From Gammaproteobacteria bacterium RIFCSPHIGHO2_12_FULL_38_11 (GTDB lineage: Bacteria; Pseudomonadota; Gammaproteobacteria; Coxiellales; Coxiellaceae): 24,752 nucleotides of DNA. A program made the translations under genes and the position numbers. The notes under the pieces were generated by a model. That model had not been told where the DNA came from. It searched no databases and saw only the letters and a list, made by a program, of their open reading frames with translations. The DNA is taken from NCBI GenBank assembly GCA_001801515.1, contig MGXX01000049.1, positions 1-24,752 on the forward strand, in the 5' to 3' direction. Positions 17,603 through 24,712 of the stretch are shown piece by piece (the first letter of the stretch is position 1; each line of letters begins with the position of its first letter).

Positions 17603-18774
17603 TGTGCCTCAAATACATTCATAGGTGCTGCCGGATGGACTGAATTCCAAAATAAATACCCCGCACAGTTTGATTTTGGAATAACCATCGGATTAGTATA
17701 ATTTCCACCCTTCATTTGGCACGCTTCTCCTAGATGTGCTTTAAAATATTTATTTTCACTGCTGTTTTTGTACCATTGATAAACAGGTACAACTATTATT
17801 TTACTGCGTGAGAAAAAATTAAATATTTTACTGTCGAGTTTTAACCAAAAATTATGACAAATAACAGCAAAATTTCCCACCGCTGCCATGACCGTATGTG
17901 CACGAAATCCAGGTGTCAGTTCAGGATTAAATAAATTGAATACATACACTGTGTTAGGGCGTTTTTCTTTTGGTAAGCTGTAATGTAGAATCGAAACATT
18001 TTTGAGTATATTGTCTGATGTAAATCCCAGGATGAATTTTAAAAGGGGTAATGGATTCCAATGATGATATAAAGCAATGACAGCAACAATTAAATCATTC
18101 CCGCCAGTCCAAAATACATATACCGTATTTTTATCGACACTGACTTTGTTTGCACGAACATCGTTTATAAATAAGGTCATTTGTTTGAATAATCCCGGTA
18201 CTTCAATGTGTTTATAGTTTTCAGCGCTGGGATTATTTTTATATTTTTTTCTTGCCAGATAAATACTTTGCGCATCACAAAATTTGCTTGGCTGATAATA
18301 AGGGTTTACACAATTTTCAGTGCTCATCGCATACCCCCATGCATAGTTAAATGAAAAATGGGCGGGTATTTTTCGCGTATTCAATAAATTGCTTGGTGAA
18401 ATAACAGATGATTTTATCAAATGTGATATTTCTGCCATATTTAAAAAAAACTGGGGCCAACTAATACTGCGATATTTTCTTGGGTTAGGATTATTTTCAA
18501 TTGGCGCTTGCTTTTCAAGCATAGCACTGTTTAATGTTGGCCAAGTGAACAAGAAAGCGGGAGACGATGTATCAACAGGATTTGAAAAAGGAACATAGAA
18601 CTGCGGAACGGCATTGGATAATGTTTTACTTTTACTGTCATCAATCCATATTTTTTGAGATTCAGGAAAATTTCCACCATCGGAAAGGCTATCACCAAAA
18701 ACAATCATGTTGTTAAATTGAGCAAATGATGAAGCGCAATAAAATAATAAACTTGTCAAGAATAATTTGTTCAT
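17563..18774 (-). CDS. Exported GDSL/SGNH-family lipase or acyltransferase-like protein
   Basis: A 403-aa protein with a signal peptide (residues 1-18). The SGNH blocks are visible: FGDSLSDGGN with nucleophile Ser29, WTGGND with Asn226, and WNSVHP with His380. The family resembles the secreted phospholipase A/lysophospholipase and acyltransferase group of Legionella, Vibrio and Aeromonas. The acid usually three residues before the catalytic His (DxxHP) is Asn377 here, which may weaken or alter activity. Four cysteines in the mature part (155, 166, 352, 370) may form disulfides. The ATG at 18774 is chosen over an upstream in-frame start because it begins the signal peptide. The 3' end overlaps the hybrid kinase gene by 40 bp. 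Confidence 0.82.
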   Translation of the reverse strand: MNKLFLTSLLFYCASSFAQFNNMIVFGDSLSDGGNFPESQKIWIDDSKSKTLSNAVPQFYVPFSNPVDTSSPAFLFTWPTLNSAMLEKQAPIENNPNPRKYRSISWPQFFLNMAEISHLIKSSVISPSNLLNTRKIPAHFSFNYAWGYAMSTENCVNPYYQPSKFCDAQSIYLARKKYKNNPSAENYKHIEVPGLFKQMTLFINDVRANKVSVDKNTVYVFWTGGNDLIVAVIALYHHWNPLPLLKFILGFTSDNILKNVSILHYSLPKEKRPNTVYVFNLFNPELTPGFRAHTVMAAVGNFAVICHNFWLKLDSKIFNFFSRSKIIVVPVYQWYKNSSENKYFKAHLGEACQMKGGNYTNPMVIPKSNCAGYLFWNSVHPAAPMNVFEAHQFFKKLISDKTT

Positions 18775-18784
18775 GTGACACCCA

Positions 18785-18806
18785 TCCCTGTATTGTCCCT
18801 GTATTG
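18785..18806. repeat. Tandem 11-bp duplication in the lipase/rdgC spacer
   Basis: TCCCTGTATTG occurs twice head-to-tail (18785-18795 and 18796-18806), about one helical turn apart, in the 105-bp divergent promoter region. Possible -35/-10 pairs for rdgC start inside it (TTGATT near 18803, then TATCAT after 16 bp). It could be a protein-binding site or a simple slippage duplication. Confidence 0.5.
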
Positions 18807-18879
18807 ATTGGAATTTTGTATAGGGTATCATTTTTTCAAAGAAAAAGTTATGATGTTCGCCATTTTTAAGGAGAAACCC

Positions 18880-19770
18880 ATGTGGTTCAAACAAGCATCA
18901 CTTTTTCAGTTCACTAAACCATTAAGGTTGAAAGAACAAGAATTATCCAGCGCCTTATCACCTCTTTCGTTTACGCCTTGTTTACCGTCATTGCCATCGA
19001 GCATGGGCTGGGTATCACCCATCGATCAAAATGATTCACAACTGGTTTACGGTACAAAAAAATACTGGATGATTTGCTTGCAATTAGAGGAAAAGCTTTT
19101 GCCAGCCGCTGTCATTCGTCAAGCGCTTGATGAAAAAATTGAGGAAATTGAGAAAAAAGAATCCCGTGCTGTCCGAGGCAAAGAAAAACAAAACCTAAAG
19201 GACGAGATAACACAAACCTTGTTACCTAAAGCATTTACGCAAAAAACGCGTATCCATGCAATGATTGATTTAGACAGACAATATTTAATTATTAACTCCA
19301 ATAATGCCAAAAAAGTAGAACGTTTCGTCGCTTTTTTAAAACGTGCGATTGCACCGATAGATTTAAAATCACCTGATATTAAAAAGCCCACGAAAGTAAT
19401 GACCGAATGGGTAAAAGAAAACGCACCCGATGGTTTCACAATCGGTCAATCGTGTGTTATGCAGGATCCACAACAAGAACGTCGCGTGATTCGCTGTCAA
19501 CATCAGGATTTATTGGCCAGCGCCATTCAATCCCTAATGAAGGACGGTTGTGATATTTCACAATTAAGCTTAAGTTGGAAAGACCAACTGCAATTTATTT
19601 TAACACCGGATTTTTCGATAAAAAGTATCCAATTTCAAAATGCGGTTATCGAATTGTCAAAGGCAGATTATACCGAAACACCGCAGCAACGTTTCGACGC
19701 CGATTTTGTAATTATGACGGAAATTTTAACGCAATTGATGGATGATTTACTAGAGGCTTTCTCAAGATAA
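18880..19770 (+). CDS. rdgC: Recombination-associated protein RdgC
   Basis: RdgC is a ring-shaped, sequence-independent DNA-binding protein that restrains RecA-mediated recombination. The 296 aa match the family (E. coli 303). The N-terminal MWFKQASLFQFTKP corresponds to the conserved MWFKN-type start, and the GWVSP segment near residue 43 and the central MIDLDRQYLIINSNNAKKVE region fit the family. The ATG at 18880 has AAGGAG 7 nt upstream, much better than an in-frame start at 18808. It is divergent from the GDSL hydrolase gene and is the last intact core gene before the accessory region. Confidence 0.93.
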   Translation: MWFKQASLFQFTKPLRLKEQELSSALSPLSFTPCLPSLPSSMGWVSPIDQNDSQLVYGTKKYWMICLQLEEKLLPAAVIRQALDEKIEEIEKKESRAVRGKEKQNLKDEITQTLLPKAFTQKTRIHAMIDLDRQYLIINSNNAKKVERFVAFLKRAIAPIDLKSPDIKKPTKVMTEWVKENAPDGFTIGQSCVMQDPQQERRVIRCQHQDLLASAIQSLMKDGCDISQLSLSWKDQLQFILTPDFSIKSIQFQNAVIELSKADYTETPQQRFDADFVIMTEILTQLMDDLLEAFSR

Positions 19771-19802
19771 ATTTCATTAAGAAAAATTTTCTATTCCGCT
19801 AG

Positions 19803-20186
19803 TCTGAACTGATACAGACACTGAACACTACACATAAATCAAAAAGATTTTTAGGATATGCTACCATCACGCACCCATTTCATCCGAAATGTGGGAAACA
19901 ATTCAAAATTCTTTTCACCAGAGAAAAACAGGATAGGGATACTTTTTGTCTAACCGAAGATGGATCGGAAACAATTACGGTTTTAAGGGATTGGACGGAT
20001 AGAGCCGACGACACCGATTTATTAGATAAACCTATTTTATCTTTAAAGAATTTATTGGCGCTATCGAAATTGTTAAGTGAGATAAACACATATTCTTGCA
20101 ATACACACGGTAGGTATTACAGAAAGCCAAGCCGCAAACACGTATGCAGCAGGCCTTTGTACACCCAGCCAATTGAATCAAAATAA
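19803..20186 (+). pseudogene. Remnant of a DUF5372-like protein (HPFHP motif)
   Basis: The frame opens after a TAG at 19800 and has no ATG, GTG or TTG start at its beginning. From about 19860 it reads ITHPFHPKCGKQF, later WTDRADDTD and LSLKNLLALSKLL. This pattern resembles short (about 90-aa) DUF5372 proteins, which I recall seeing beside transposase or recombinase genes. The similarity ends near 20085, where a DUF1566-like frame takes over. After that the frame runs on as a shadow to a TAA at 20184. Lack of a start and the chimeric end point to a decayed or truncated gene. The family assignment is from memory only. Confidence 0.5.
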
Positions 20187-20457
20187 CGCGGTGACTTGGT
20201 ATTTGCCCTCTGTTGGTTCAGGCGCAAGCGCAAATCCCGCCACGATAGCAAGTAATGGGGATGAGCTGGGATTGGTGTTGTATTACGGTGTGAATAACAG
20301 TAATACAGATGATACCGCGGGCTACTGGAGTTCTACGGAGTCCAGTAGTTCTCATGCTTGGTTCGAGTCCTTCAACACTGGCAGTGAGGACCGGCTCACG
20401 GCCAGTAAGGTCAACAGCGCCGCTTCGGTGCGTTGTTCCCGGGCTTTAACCTATTGA
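20086..20457 (+). pseudogene. C-terminal remnant of a DUF1566-like surface protein
   Basis: The open frame after a stop at 20083 reads ITESQAANTYAAGLCTPSQL, then TWYLPSVG, then GYWSSTESSSSHAWFESF and finally VRCSRALTY before a TGA. The W-YLPS, YWSST and VRCSR landmarks are those of DUF1566 (fimbrial/paralogous surface-domain) proteins. Only the last 110-120 residues are present. There is no signal peptide and no credible start (a TTG at 20173 lies mid-domain). The N-terminal part has been replaced by the DUF5372-like remnant, so this is a truncated copy, perhaps related to a full paralog elsewhere. Confidence 0.65.
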
Positions 20458-20470
20458 CGGCTTGAACGCA

Positions 20471-20537
20471 ATTGACACATCTTAGGATCCATGGGAATGA
20501 TATGCTGCACATTTATCTCCTGTTTTAAGATGTCAAT
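20471..20537. repeat. Long-range inverted repeat after the DUF1566 remnant
   Basis: ATTGACA-CA-TCTTA at 20471-20484 pairs with TAAGATGTCAAT at 20526-20537 (12 pairs, 2-nt bulge, 41-nt loop). Its role is unknown. It precedes a classic terminator. Confidence 0.35.
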
Positions 20538-20552
20538 TTCAACTGTCTTCAC

Positions 20553-20578
20553 AAGGAGCTTAGCCAAGCTCCTTTTTT
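20553..20578 (+). terminator. Rho-independent terminator
   Basis: A perfect 9-bp stem AAGGAGCTT/AAGCTCCTT with an AGCC loop is followed by TTTT (part of a T6 run). It reads best on the plus strand, downstream of the DUF1566 remnant. It lies 35 bp left of the IS605-type element. Before insertion it would also have lain close to the 3' end of the MFS gene. Confidence 0.8.
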
Positions 20579-20628
20579 CTTCAAAAGTGCATAAGTCCAA
20601 ATTTTTATTTATCCAACGCGCCGTAAAA

Positions 20629-20648
20629 CACCGTCCTTCAGGGCGGTG
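20629..20648. repeat. IS605-type left-end hairpin
   Basis: An 8-bp stem CACCGTCC/GGGCGGTG (one G-T wobble) with a TTCA loop, followed by GATGTAAGGCG. This is a typical left-end imperfect palindrome bound by the Y1 transposase as single-stranded DNA. AAAA at 20625-20628 is the presumed left guide. Confidence 0.8.
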
Positions 20649-20672
20649 ATGTAAGGCGCAGATTTTAATATT

Positions 20673-21092
20673 TTAATGTTGTGGCGATTTTTGATTTTCA
20701 ATATATTTTCGAACGATATCGATCGGCGCGCCACCACAGCTGCCAGCAAAATAACTGGGTGACCACAGTACCCCTTTCCAATAATATTTTTCGATATGTT
20801 GTTTGAATTGTTTTCTCAAAGAACGAGATGATACGCCTTTGAGGGAATTGACTAATTTGGAAATTGCTACTTTTGGTGGGTAATTTACCAATAAATGCAC
20901 ATGATCATGCTCACCATCAAATTCAATTAATTTCGCTTCAAATTGTTCACAAATCAACGTAAAAATCATTTCCATGGATGCTAGCATCGATTTTTTGAAA
21001 ACCGCGCGGCGATACTTGGTGACAAAGACCAAGTGCACGTGCATATTAAATACGCAGTGCCTGCCCGTTCTAATAGTGTTTGATGTATTCAT
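20673..21092 (-). CDS. tnpA: IS200/IS605 Y1 (HUH) transposase
   Basis: A 139-aa single-strand transposase that cuts and rejoins element ends through a 5'-phosphotyrosine. The metal-binding HUH triad is His64-Val65-His66 in DGEHDHVHLLV, and the catalytic Tyr130 lies in VRKYIENQ. The usual HLVFVTKYRR motif is at residues 20-29. The length is normal for the family. The ATG at 21092 is chosen over an upstream ATG at 21158, because the conserved N-terminus begins just after it and the longer frame would overlap tnpB. It is divergent from tnpB with a 22-bp gap holding overlapping -10 elements. Confidence 0.93.
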   Translation of the reverse strand: MNTSNTIRTGRHCVFNMHVHLVFVTKYRRAVFKKSMLASMEMIFTLICEQFEAKLIEFDGEHDHVHLLVNYPPKVAISKLVNSLKGVSSRSLRKQFKQHIEKYYWKGVLWSPSYFAGSCGGAPIDIVRKYIENQKSPQH

Positions 21093-21108
21093 AGGCCAAT
21101 AGTATAAT
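21080..21108 (+). promoter_or_regulatory. tnpB promoter overlapping the tnpA start
   Basis: TTGATG (21080-21085), a 17-bp spacer and a perfect TATAAT (21103-21108) form a good sigma-70 promoter. The predicted start site falls on or within a base or two of the tnpB ATG at 21115, implying leaderless mRNA. On the minus strand TATACT (21106-21101) can serve tnpA, so the two promoters overlap. Confidence 0.55.
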
Positions 21109-21114
21109 TCGCGC

Positions 21115-22329
21115 ATGAAAATAAAGAAAGCGTATAAATTTAAATTAAAACCAAGCAATGCACAGCAAGTGCAATTAAATGAGATTGCAGGTGGTTGTCG
21201 TTTTTTGTGGAATAAGGTGTTGCGTTTAAATTTAGATCGCTTGCAAAATAAGTACCCTTTGATCTGGTATCATGAAGCAGATTTTTGGAGCAAGCTTTGG
21301 AAATCATCTGACGAATACCGTTTTTTGAAAATTATCCCAGCCCATTGCTTGCAACAGAAACTCAAAGATCTCGACAAAGCATTCCGCGATGCGTTTGATA
21401 AAAAACAATTGTTAAAGCGCCTGCCGAAATTTAAAAAGAAAAAGAGTGGCGACAGCTTTCGTTTTCCTGAGCCTAAACATATTACGATTAATAATCGTCG
21501 AATCAAATTACCCAAAATAGGTTGGGTAGGTTTTTACAAAAGCCAGGAAATCATAGGAAATACTAAAAATGTCACTATTTCCAAAAAAAACAATGAATGG
21601 TTTGTATCGATCCAAGTTGAGTGTGAAAACAAAATTACTGCCCCTGCAGCATCCATTGTCGGTATTGATTTAGGCGTTGCACAATTTGCAACATTATCCG
21701 ATGGCACGATCATTAAACCTATTCATGCGTTTCGAAAACAAGAAAAACAATTGACAAAAGCGCAAAAAAATCTTTCAAGAAAAACAAAATTTTCACTGAA
21801 TTGGAGAAATCAAAGAAATAAAATCCAACAGATACATAGTAAAATTACGCATATTCGTCATGATTTTTTACACAAAACTTCTAGCGCATTGAGCAAGAGC
21901 CACGCGGTGATTGTGATGGAAGATTTAAAGATCACGAATATGAGTAAATCAGCAAGCGGTACAATAGAAATACCTGGAAAAAATGTCAAAGCCAAATCGG
22001 GATTAAATAAATCATTACTCGATCAAAGTTTTGGCGAATTCAAAAGGCAACTTGAGTACAAACTCAATTGGAACGGTGGTATCCTCATTGAAATAAATCC
22101 ACAATATACCTCTCAAAAGTGTCATATGTGTGGACATGTTGCAAAAGAAAATCGCAAAAGCCAATCTGAATTTTCCTGTATTGCTTGCCATCATAGTGAT
22201 AATGCTGACACTAATGCAGCAAAAAATATTTTAGCGGCGGGTCACGCCGTATTAGCCTGTGGAGAGATTGGGTTACCGAACTCGATGAAGCAGGAACCAT
22301 TGCGAAATTGTGAAAAAGTAGCAGCTTGA
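21115..22329 (+). CDS. tnpB: TnpB RNA-guided nuclease of IS605 element
   Basis: A 404-aa TnpB, the ancestor-type relative of Cas12. Family members are guided by an RNA from the element's right end and cut DNA next to a target-adjacent motif, which favours element retention. The N-terminal helix-turn-helix/WED-like part (residues 1-180, very basic) is followed by a split RuvC domain: Asp185 in GIDLGV, Glu269 in VIVMED and Asp365 in NADTNAAKNI. A zinc ribbon (Cys336, Cys339, Cys355, Cys358) sits between the second and third RuvC parts. All catalytic residues are present and there is no frameshift. No Shine-Dalgarno is seen. A promoter overlaps the 5' end so translation may be leaderless. Confidence 0.95.
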   Translation: MKIKKAYKFKLKPSNAQQVQLNEIAGGCRFLWNKVLRLNLDRLQNKYPLIWYHEADFWSKLWKSSDEYRFLKIIPAHCLQQKLKDLDKAFRDAFDKKQLLKRLPKFKKKKSGDSFRFPEPKHITINNRRIKLPKIGWVGFYKSQEIIGNTKNVTISKKNNEWFVSIQVECENKITAPAASIVGIDLGVAQFATLSDGTIIKPIHAFRKQEKQLTKAQKNLSRKTKFSLNWRNQRNKIQQIHSKITHIRHDFLHKTSSALSKSHAVIVMEDLKITNMSKSASGTIEIPGKNVKAKSGLNKSLLDQSFGEFKRQLEYKLNWNGGILIEINPQYTSQKCHMCGHVAKENRKSQSEFSCIACHHSDNADTNAAKNILAAGHAVLACGEIGLPNSMKQEPLRNCEKVAA

Positions 22330-22391
22330 GTTTATATTCAGGAATCTTCGTCATTTATGACGGAGAGGATGTCAAACTGATACCAATCCCT
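22250..22391 (+). ncRNA. Predicted right-end (omega/re) RNA of TnpB
   Basis: TnpB elements express a guide RNA from the end of tnpB through the right end. The hairpin 22346-22365 (CTTCGTCA/TGACGGAG, TTTA loop, one G-T pair) and the tail GAGGATGTCAA fit the conserved scaffold end. The guide should be the flanking bases from 22376 onward (beginning ACTGATACCAATCC). The 5' limit is a guess. No separate promoter is identified. Confidence 0.4.
22342..22375 (+). repeat. IS605-type right end with guide and cleavage motifs
   Basis: GAAT at 22342-22345 (right guide), an 8-bp hairpin at 22346-22365, and TCAA at 22372-22375 (cleavage motif). GAAT and TCAA are the same pair as in IS608. Confidence 0.8.
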
Positions 22392-23928
22392 ATTTTTTTG
22401 TCAGACAAGAAAGCAGTATGCCAACAATAGAAATCAGACACAAAAACATAAATCCCGCGTGAAACGCACGCACATAAGCAATATGTGATAAATTAACCGC
22501 TGAGAGATAATTCATCGAACTAAAATAGGCTTTCAGATAGCTAGCAGGTGATAATCCTCTAGCAACACGTATCAATGCATTTAGTTGGGTATGCGTTTCA
22601 ACTAAATGTAATTGTTGAGTGCGAAATATCAAATAGAATTTACTGATAAATGCTGCAATCATGCCATATACTGTAATACCAAGCGCACAAGCACCCCATG
22701 CAATCGTATAAAGCACACCGGTTGCCATACCCATTTGTGTTGGTTTTACGGCAGATAATGCACCGTTTGTTGAGCTTACAAAACAAATCCCTGAGCCTAA
22801 TCCTATCAAACCCAACCCCCAAAACAGGAGCGGAAAATTTACTTGCGTTCCTAAATCAGACAATAGATAACATCCAACGCTAAAAGCCGCCATAGCAATG
22901 ACATTAGGTATTTTGAAGCCAAATTTATCGACAATGGTGCCGGCAAAAGGTGACAATATACCAACGACCATTGTGCAAACCAGCATAATCGCCCCAGTAT
23001 ATAAAGGGCTATACTCCAAAAAATTTTGCAAATAAATTGGGATGAAAAAAAGAACAGGTATGAAAACCATTTGCGCAATCATACGAATTAAGCTATTCAA
23101 TGTGTAGTTGCGAATCTTAAATAAGTTAAAATCAATTAAACGATTTTCTCGATTTTTTTCAACAAAAAATAAAATAAACAACGCGATCAAACCAATGATT
23201 AATGTGCTCAAAAAAGCACTCGAACTAATACCCCATTCTTCTGATTGATTTAGCGCTAAAATCACCCCCCCTAAACCTAAAAGTAAAAATAGAGCACCTC
23301 GATAATCTAATGTTTCACTATGCGTTTTAACTGGATCGGGTTTGCAAAATAAATACGTACAAATCACAGTCACAATACCAATTGGAAAATTCACAAGAAA
23401 AATCCAACGCCAACTCAAATAATGCATGATCACACCACCTAGGGTTGGCCCAATTGCCAGTGACACACCCATCGTACCCATTAACACACCAATTGCCGTG
23501 CCATGCTGTTTTTGTGGAAAGGTATTCATAATTAAAACGATTGTCATCGGATAAGCGATTCCTAGCGCGAAACCCTGACCGACCCGCCCGAGAATCAACC
23601 ACCAGTCATTCGTCGCAAAACCCGCAAAAACAGAAGATAGTACGAAAATAATGGTACCTATCACGTAAATTCTGCGATGCCCGTATAAATCACCCGATCG
23701 ACCACCAATGATTTGAAAAATCGCTGACATCAACACAAAGGCATTGATGATCCACTGCATGGTTGCAAGGTTTGAATGCATTTGATGGGCAATAACAGGT
23801 ACTGCCAAATTCACTGCTGTCACATCGAGATTCAACATTACCGTCAATAAACAAGTCGTAAGCAATAGTAACCATTTGTGGTTATTAGCTTCAGCTGCTG
23901 CATTATTGTTATCAGCTTGAATGGTCAT
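22390..23928 (-). CDS. DHA2-family (EmrB/QacA type) MFS exporter
   Basis: About 512 aa, matching the 14-helix drug:proton antiporters of the inner membrane. Visible motifs are LNLDVTAVNLAVPVI (motif D1, with the membrane Asp35), GGRSGDLYGHRR at residues 75-86 (motif A), GRVGQGFALGIAYP (motif B-like), and the DHA2 motif C segment GVSLAIGPTLGGVI followed by LSWRWIFLVNFPIG. The ATG at 23928 with GGGAG 9 nt upstream is preferred over an in-frame TTG at 23952. There is no adjacent membrane-fusion protein (EmrA type), so it may act alone or with a remote partner. The substrate is unknown. The IS605-type element ends 14 bp beyond its stop codon. Confidence 0.9.
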   Translation of the reverse strand: MTIQADNNNAAAEANNHKWLLLLTTCLLTVMLNLDVTAVNLAVPVIAHQMHSNLATMQWIINAFVLMSAIFQIIGGRSGDLYGHRRIYVIGTIIFVLSSVFAGFATNDWWLILGRVGQGFALGIAYPMTIVLIMNTFPQKQHGTAIGVLMGTMGVSLAIGPTLGGVIMHYLSWRWIFLVNFPIGIVTVICTYLFCKPDPVKTHSETLDYRGALFLLLGLGGVILALNQSEEWGISSSAFLSTLIIGLIALFILFFVEKNRENRLIDFNLFKIRNYTLNSLIRMIAQMVFIPVLFFIPIYLQNFLEYSPLYTGAIMLVCTMVVGILSPFAGTIVDKFGFKIPNVIAMAAFSVGCYLLSDLGTQVNFPLLFWGLGLIGLGSGICFVSSTNGALSAVKPTQMGMATGVLYTIAWGACALGITVYGMIAAFISKFYLIFRTQQLHLVETHTQLNALIRVARGLSPASYLKAYFSSMNYLSAVNLSHIAYVRAFHAGFMFLCLISIVGILLSCLTKK

Positions 23929-23953
23929 CAGTAAGCGCTCCCTGCAATACAAG

Positions 23954-23963
23954 AATGTACATT
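23954..23963. promoter_or_regulatory. Possible operator palindrome upstream of the MFS gene
   Basis: AATGTACATT is a perfect 10-bp palindrome 26 bp upstream of the ATG, near where a transcript start would lie. Such sites often bind TetR or MarR regulators of efflux genes, but no regulator gene is adjacent and a chance match is possible. Confidence 0.25.
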
Positions 23964-24131
23964 GGTCAATAATTTCACTATTATATTATACATGTCAATA
24001 CTCGATATATCTATGTGGGGTAAGATCACAGATGATTTTTTATCAATTGCTGAAGCGAATTGTGCATATTTTTGTGATTAAAAATCGAAACTGGCCCAAA
24101 GCTAAGACCTCTGCGATGAGCCGCCACTGAA

Positions 24132-24332
24132 CTATTCAACGTATTCAACCTCTTTGTCTCGTTGTTCCGCTGGTATCTTTTCAAGTAATTCAATCAAAAG
24201 TCTGGCGTTCATGTCTAATGATACCAAGCCATATGGGTTGATGTGGCTATGCAATAGCGGCGTTAATGCACGCTTATCTTCTGGCGTTAATCGATCCTGC
24301 CATTTTGGCTCCGACAATACTTTTTGAATCAT
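24132..24332 (-). pseudogene. Short ORF resembling the tail of a Tn3-family transposase
   Basis: 66 residues reading RALTPLLHSHINPYGLVSLDMNARL in its middle, written here as RALTPLLHSH, INPYGL and LDMNARL. This pattern recalls the extreme C-terminus of some Tn3-family transposases, which are about 1000 aa long. A TGA lies three codons upstream of the ATG, and no transposase catalytic region is present in the 420 bp to the right. It is therefore most likely a remnant, although a free-standing small protein cannot be excluded. There is no clear Shine-Dalgarno. Confidence 0.45.
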
Positions 24333-24405
24333 TAGAACTCAGTAAATGCGGTATCATGTAAAAGGCTTTTGACAATCATAAAAAAGATATTGAAGGAAAT
24401 GTATT

Positions 24406-24450
24406 ATGCAACCACCGTCGAAATTCCCAGCTCAGGTTCTTTGGCGGTAA
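24406..24450 (+). other. 14-codon ORF with a good ribosome binding site
   Basis: ATG CAA CCA CCG to TAA encodes MQPPSKFPAQVLWR. GAAGGA lies 8 nt upstream. It could be the first codons of a gene whose remainder was lost, since the downstream DNA carries a homopolymer tract and unrelated remnants. No function is assigned. Confidence 0.25.
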
Positions 24451-24454
24451 ATTT

Positions 24455-24493
24455 AAAAAAAGGGGGGGTACCTGTTCCTTAGGGACGTGCACC
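24455..24493. repeat. A7G7 tract followed by a 27-bp imperfect palindrome
   Basis: Seven A (24455-24461) and seven G (24462-24468) lie next to an imperfect palindrome, 24467-24493, starting GGTACCTGTTCC and ending GGGACGTGCACC. Nine of 13 positions are Watson-Crick and two more are G-T. It may be one copy of a dispersed intergenic repeat. The remnant membrane protein's stop codon is at its centre. Confidence 0.5.
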
Positions 24494-24646
24494 TCGAAGC
24501 AATAGTAATTTTTTCTCAAATGGATTTAACATGATAAACGCAACTGAAATGCCAATAACAACATTATAAAAGCGTTCAAAAATAATATTTATCGTTTCAT
24601 GCGAACCAGAATTGCTGAGTAACATAATTGCAATCGCGATTCCCAT
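24479..24646 (-). pseudogene. C-terminal fragment of a membrane transporter-like protein
   Basis: 55 residues from ATG 24646: TMGIAIAIMLL, an intervening HETINIIFERFYN, then VVIGISVAFIML and a basic tail. Two hydrophobic helices with this spacing are reminiscent of the end of a FUSC/aromatic-acid-exporter module. Upstream in the same frame stops occur near 24685 and beyond, while an adjacent frame stays open toward the right edge (through KASGYVLAGTAG). A frameshifted or truncated gene fits better than an intact one. The family call is tentative. Confidence 0.35.
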
Positions 24647-24712
24647 GGTGTTTCCCCAGCCGTTCCCGCTAAGACGTAACCACTAGCTTTCTCAGCCATA
24701 CCTGTCGTAAAC

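Larger units (their letters stand above)
20613..22375. mobile_element. Complete IS200/IS605-family element (tnpA and tnpB divergent)
   Basis: The element is about 1763 bp. The left end follows TTTAT (20608-20612) and carries a subterminal hairpin at 20629-20648. The right end finishes at GTCAA (22371-22375) after a hairpin at 22346-22365. There are no terminal inverted repeats or target duplication, as expected. The motif GAAT directly 5' of the right hairpin is the same as the IS608 right guide that pairs with TCAA. AAAA before the left hairpin suits cleavage after TTAT, by analogy to AAAG/TTAC in IS608. tnpA and tnpB are both intact, so the element may be active. Exact tips are inferred from these motifs. 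Confidence 0.85.

Noticed and set aside
19880..20101. Minus-strand 73-aa ORF
   Set aside because: The plus strand encodes a recognisable HPFHP/DUF5372-like frame over the same bases, and the minus ORF shows no family features or ribosome binding site.
21115..22329. Cas12f-type CRISPR effector
   Set aside because: The protein is adjacent to a Y1 transposase between IS605 ends, and no repeat array or cas1/cas2 is present. TnpB is the better call.
23992..24081. 29-codon plus-strand ORF starting MSILDISMWGK upstream of the MFS gene
   Set aside because: An ATG follows an AT-rich stretch, but no Shine-Dalgarno or homology is visible and the length is within chance expectation.
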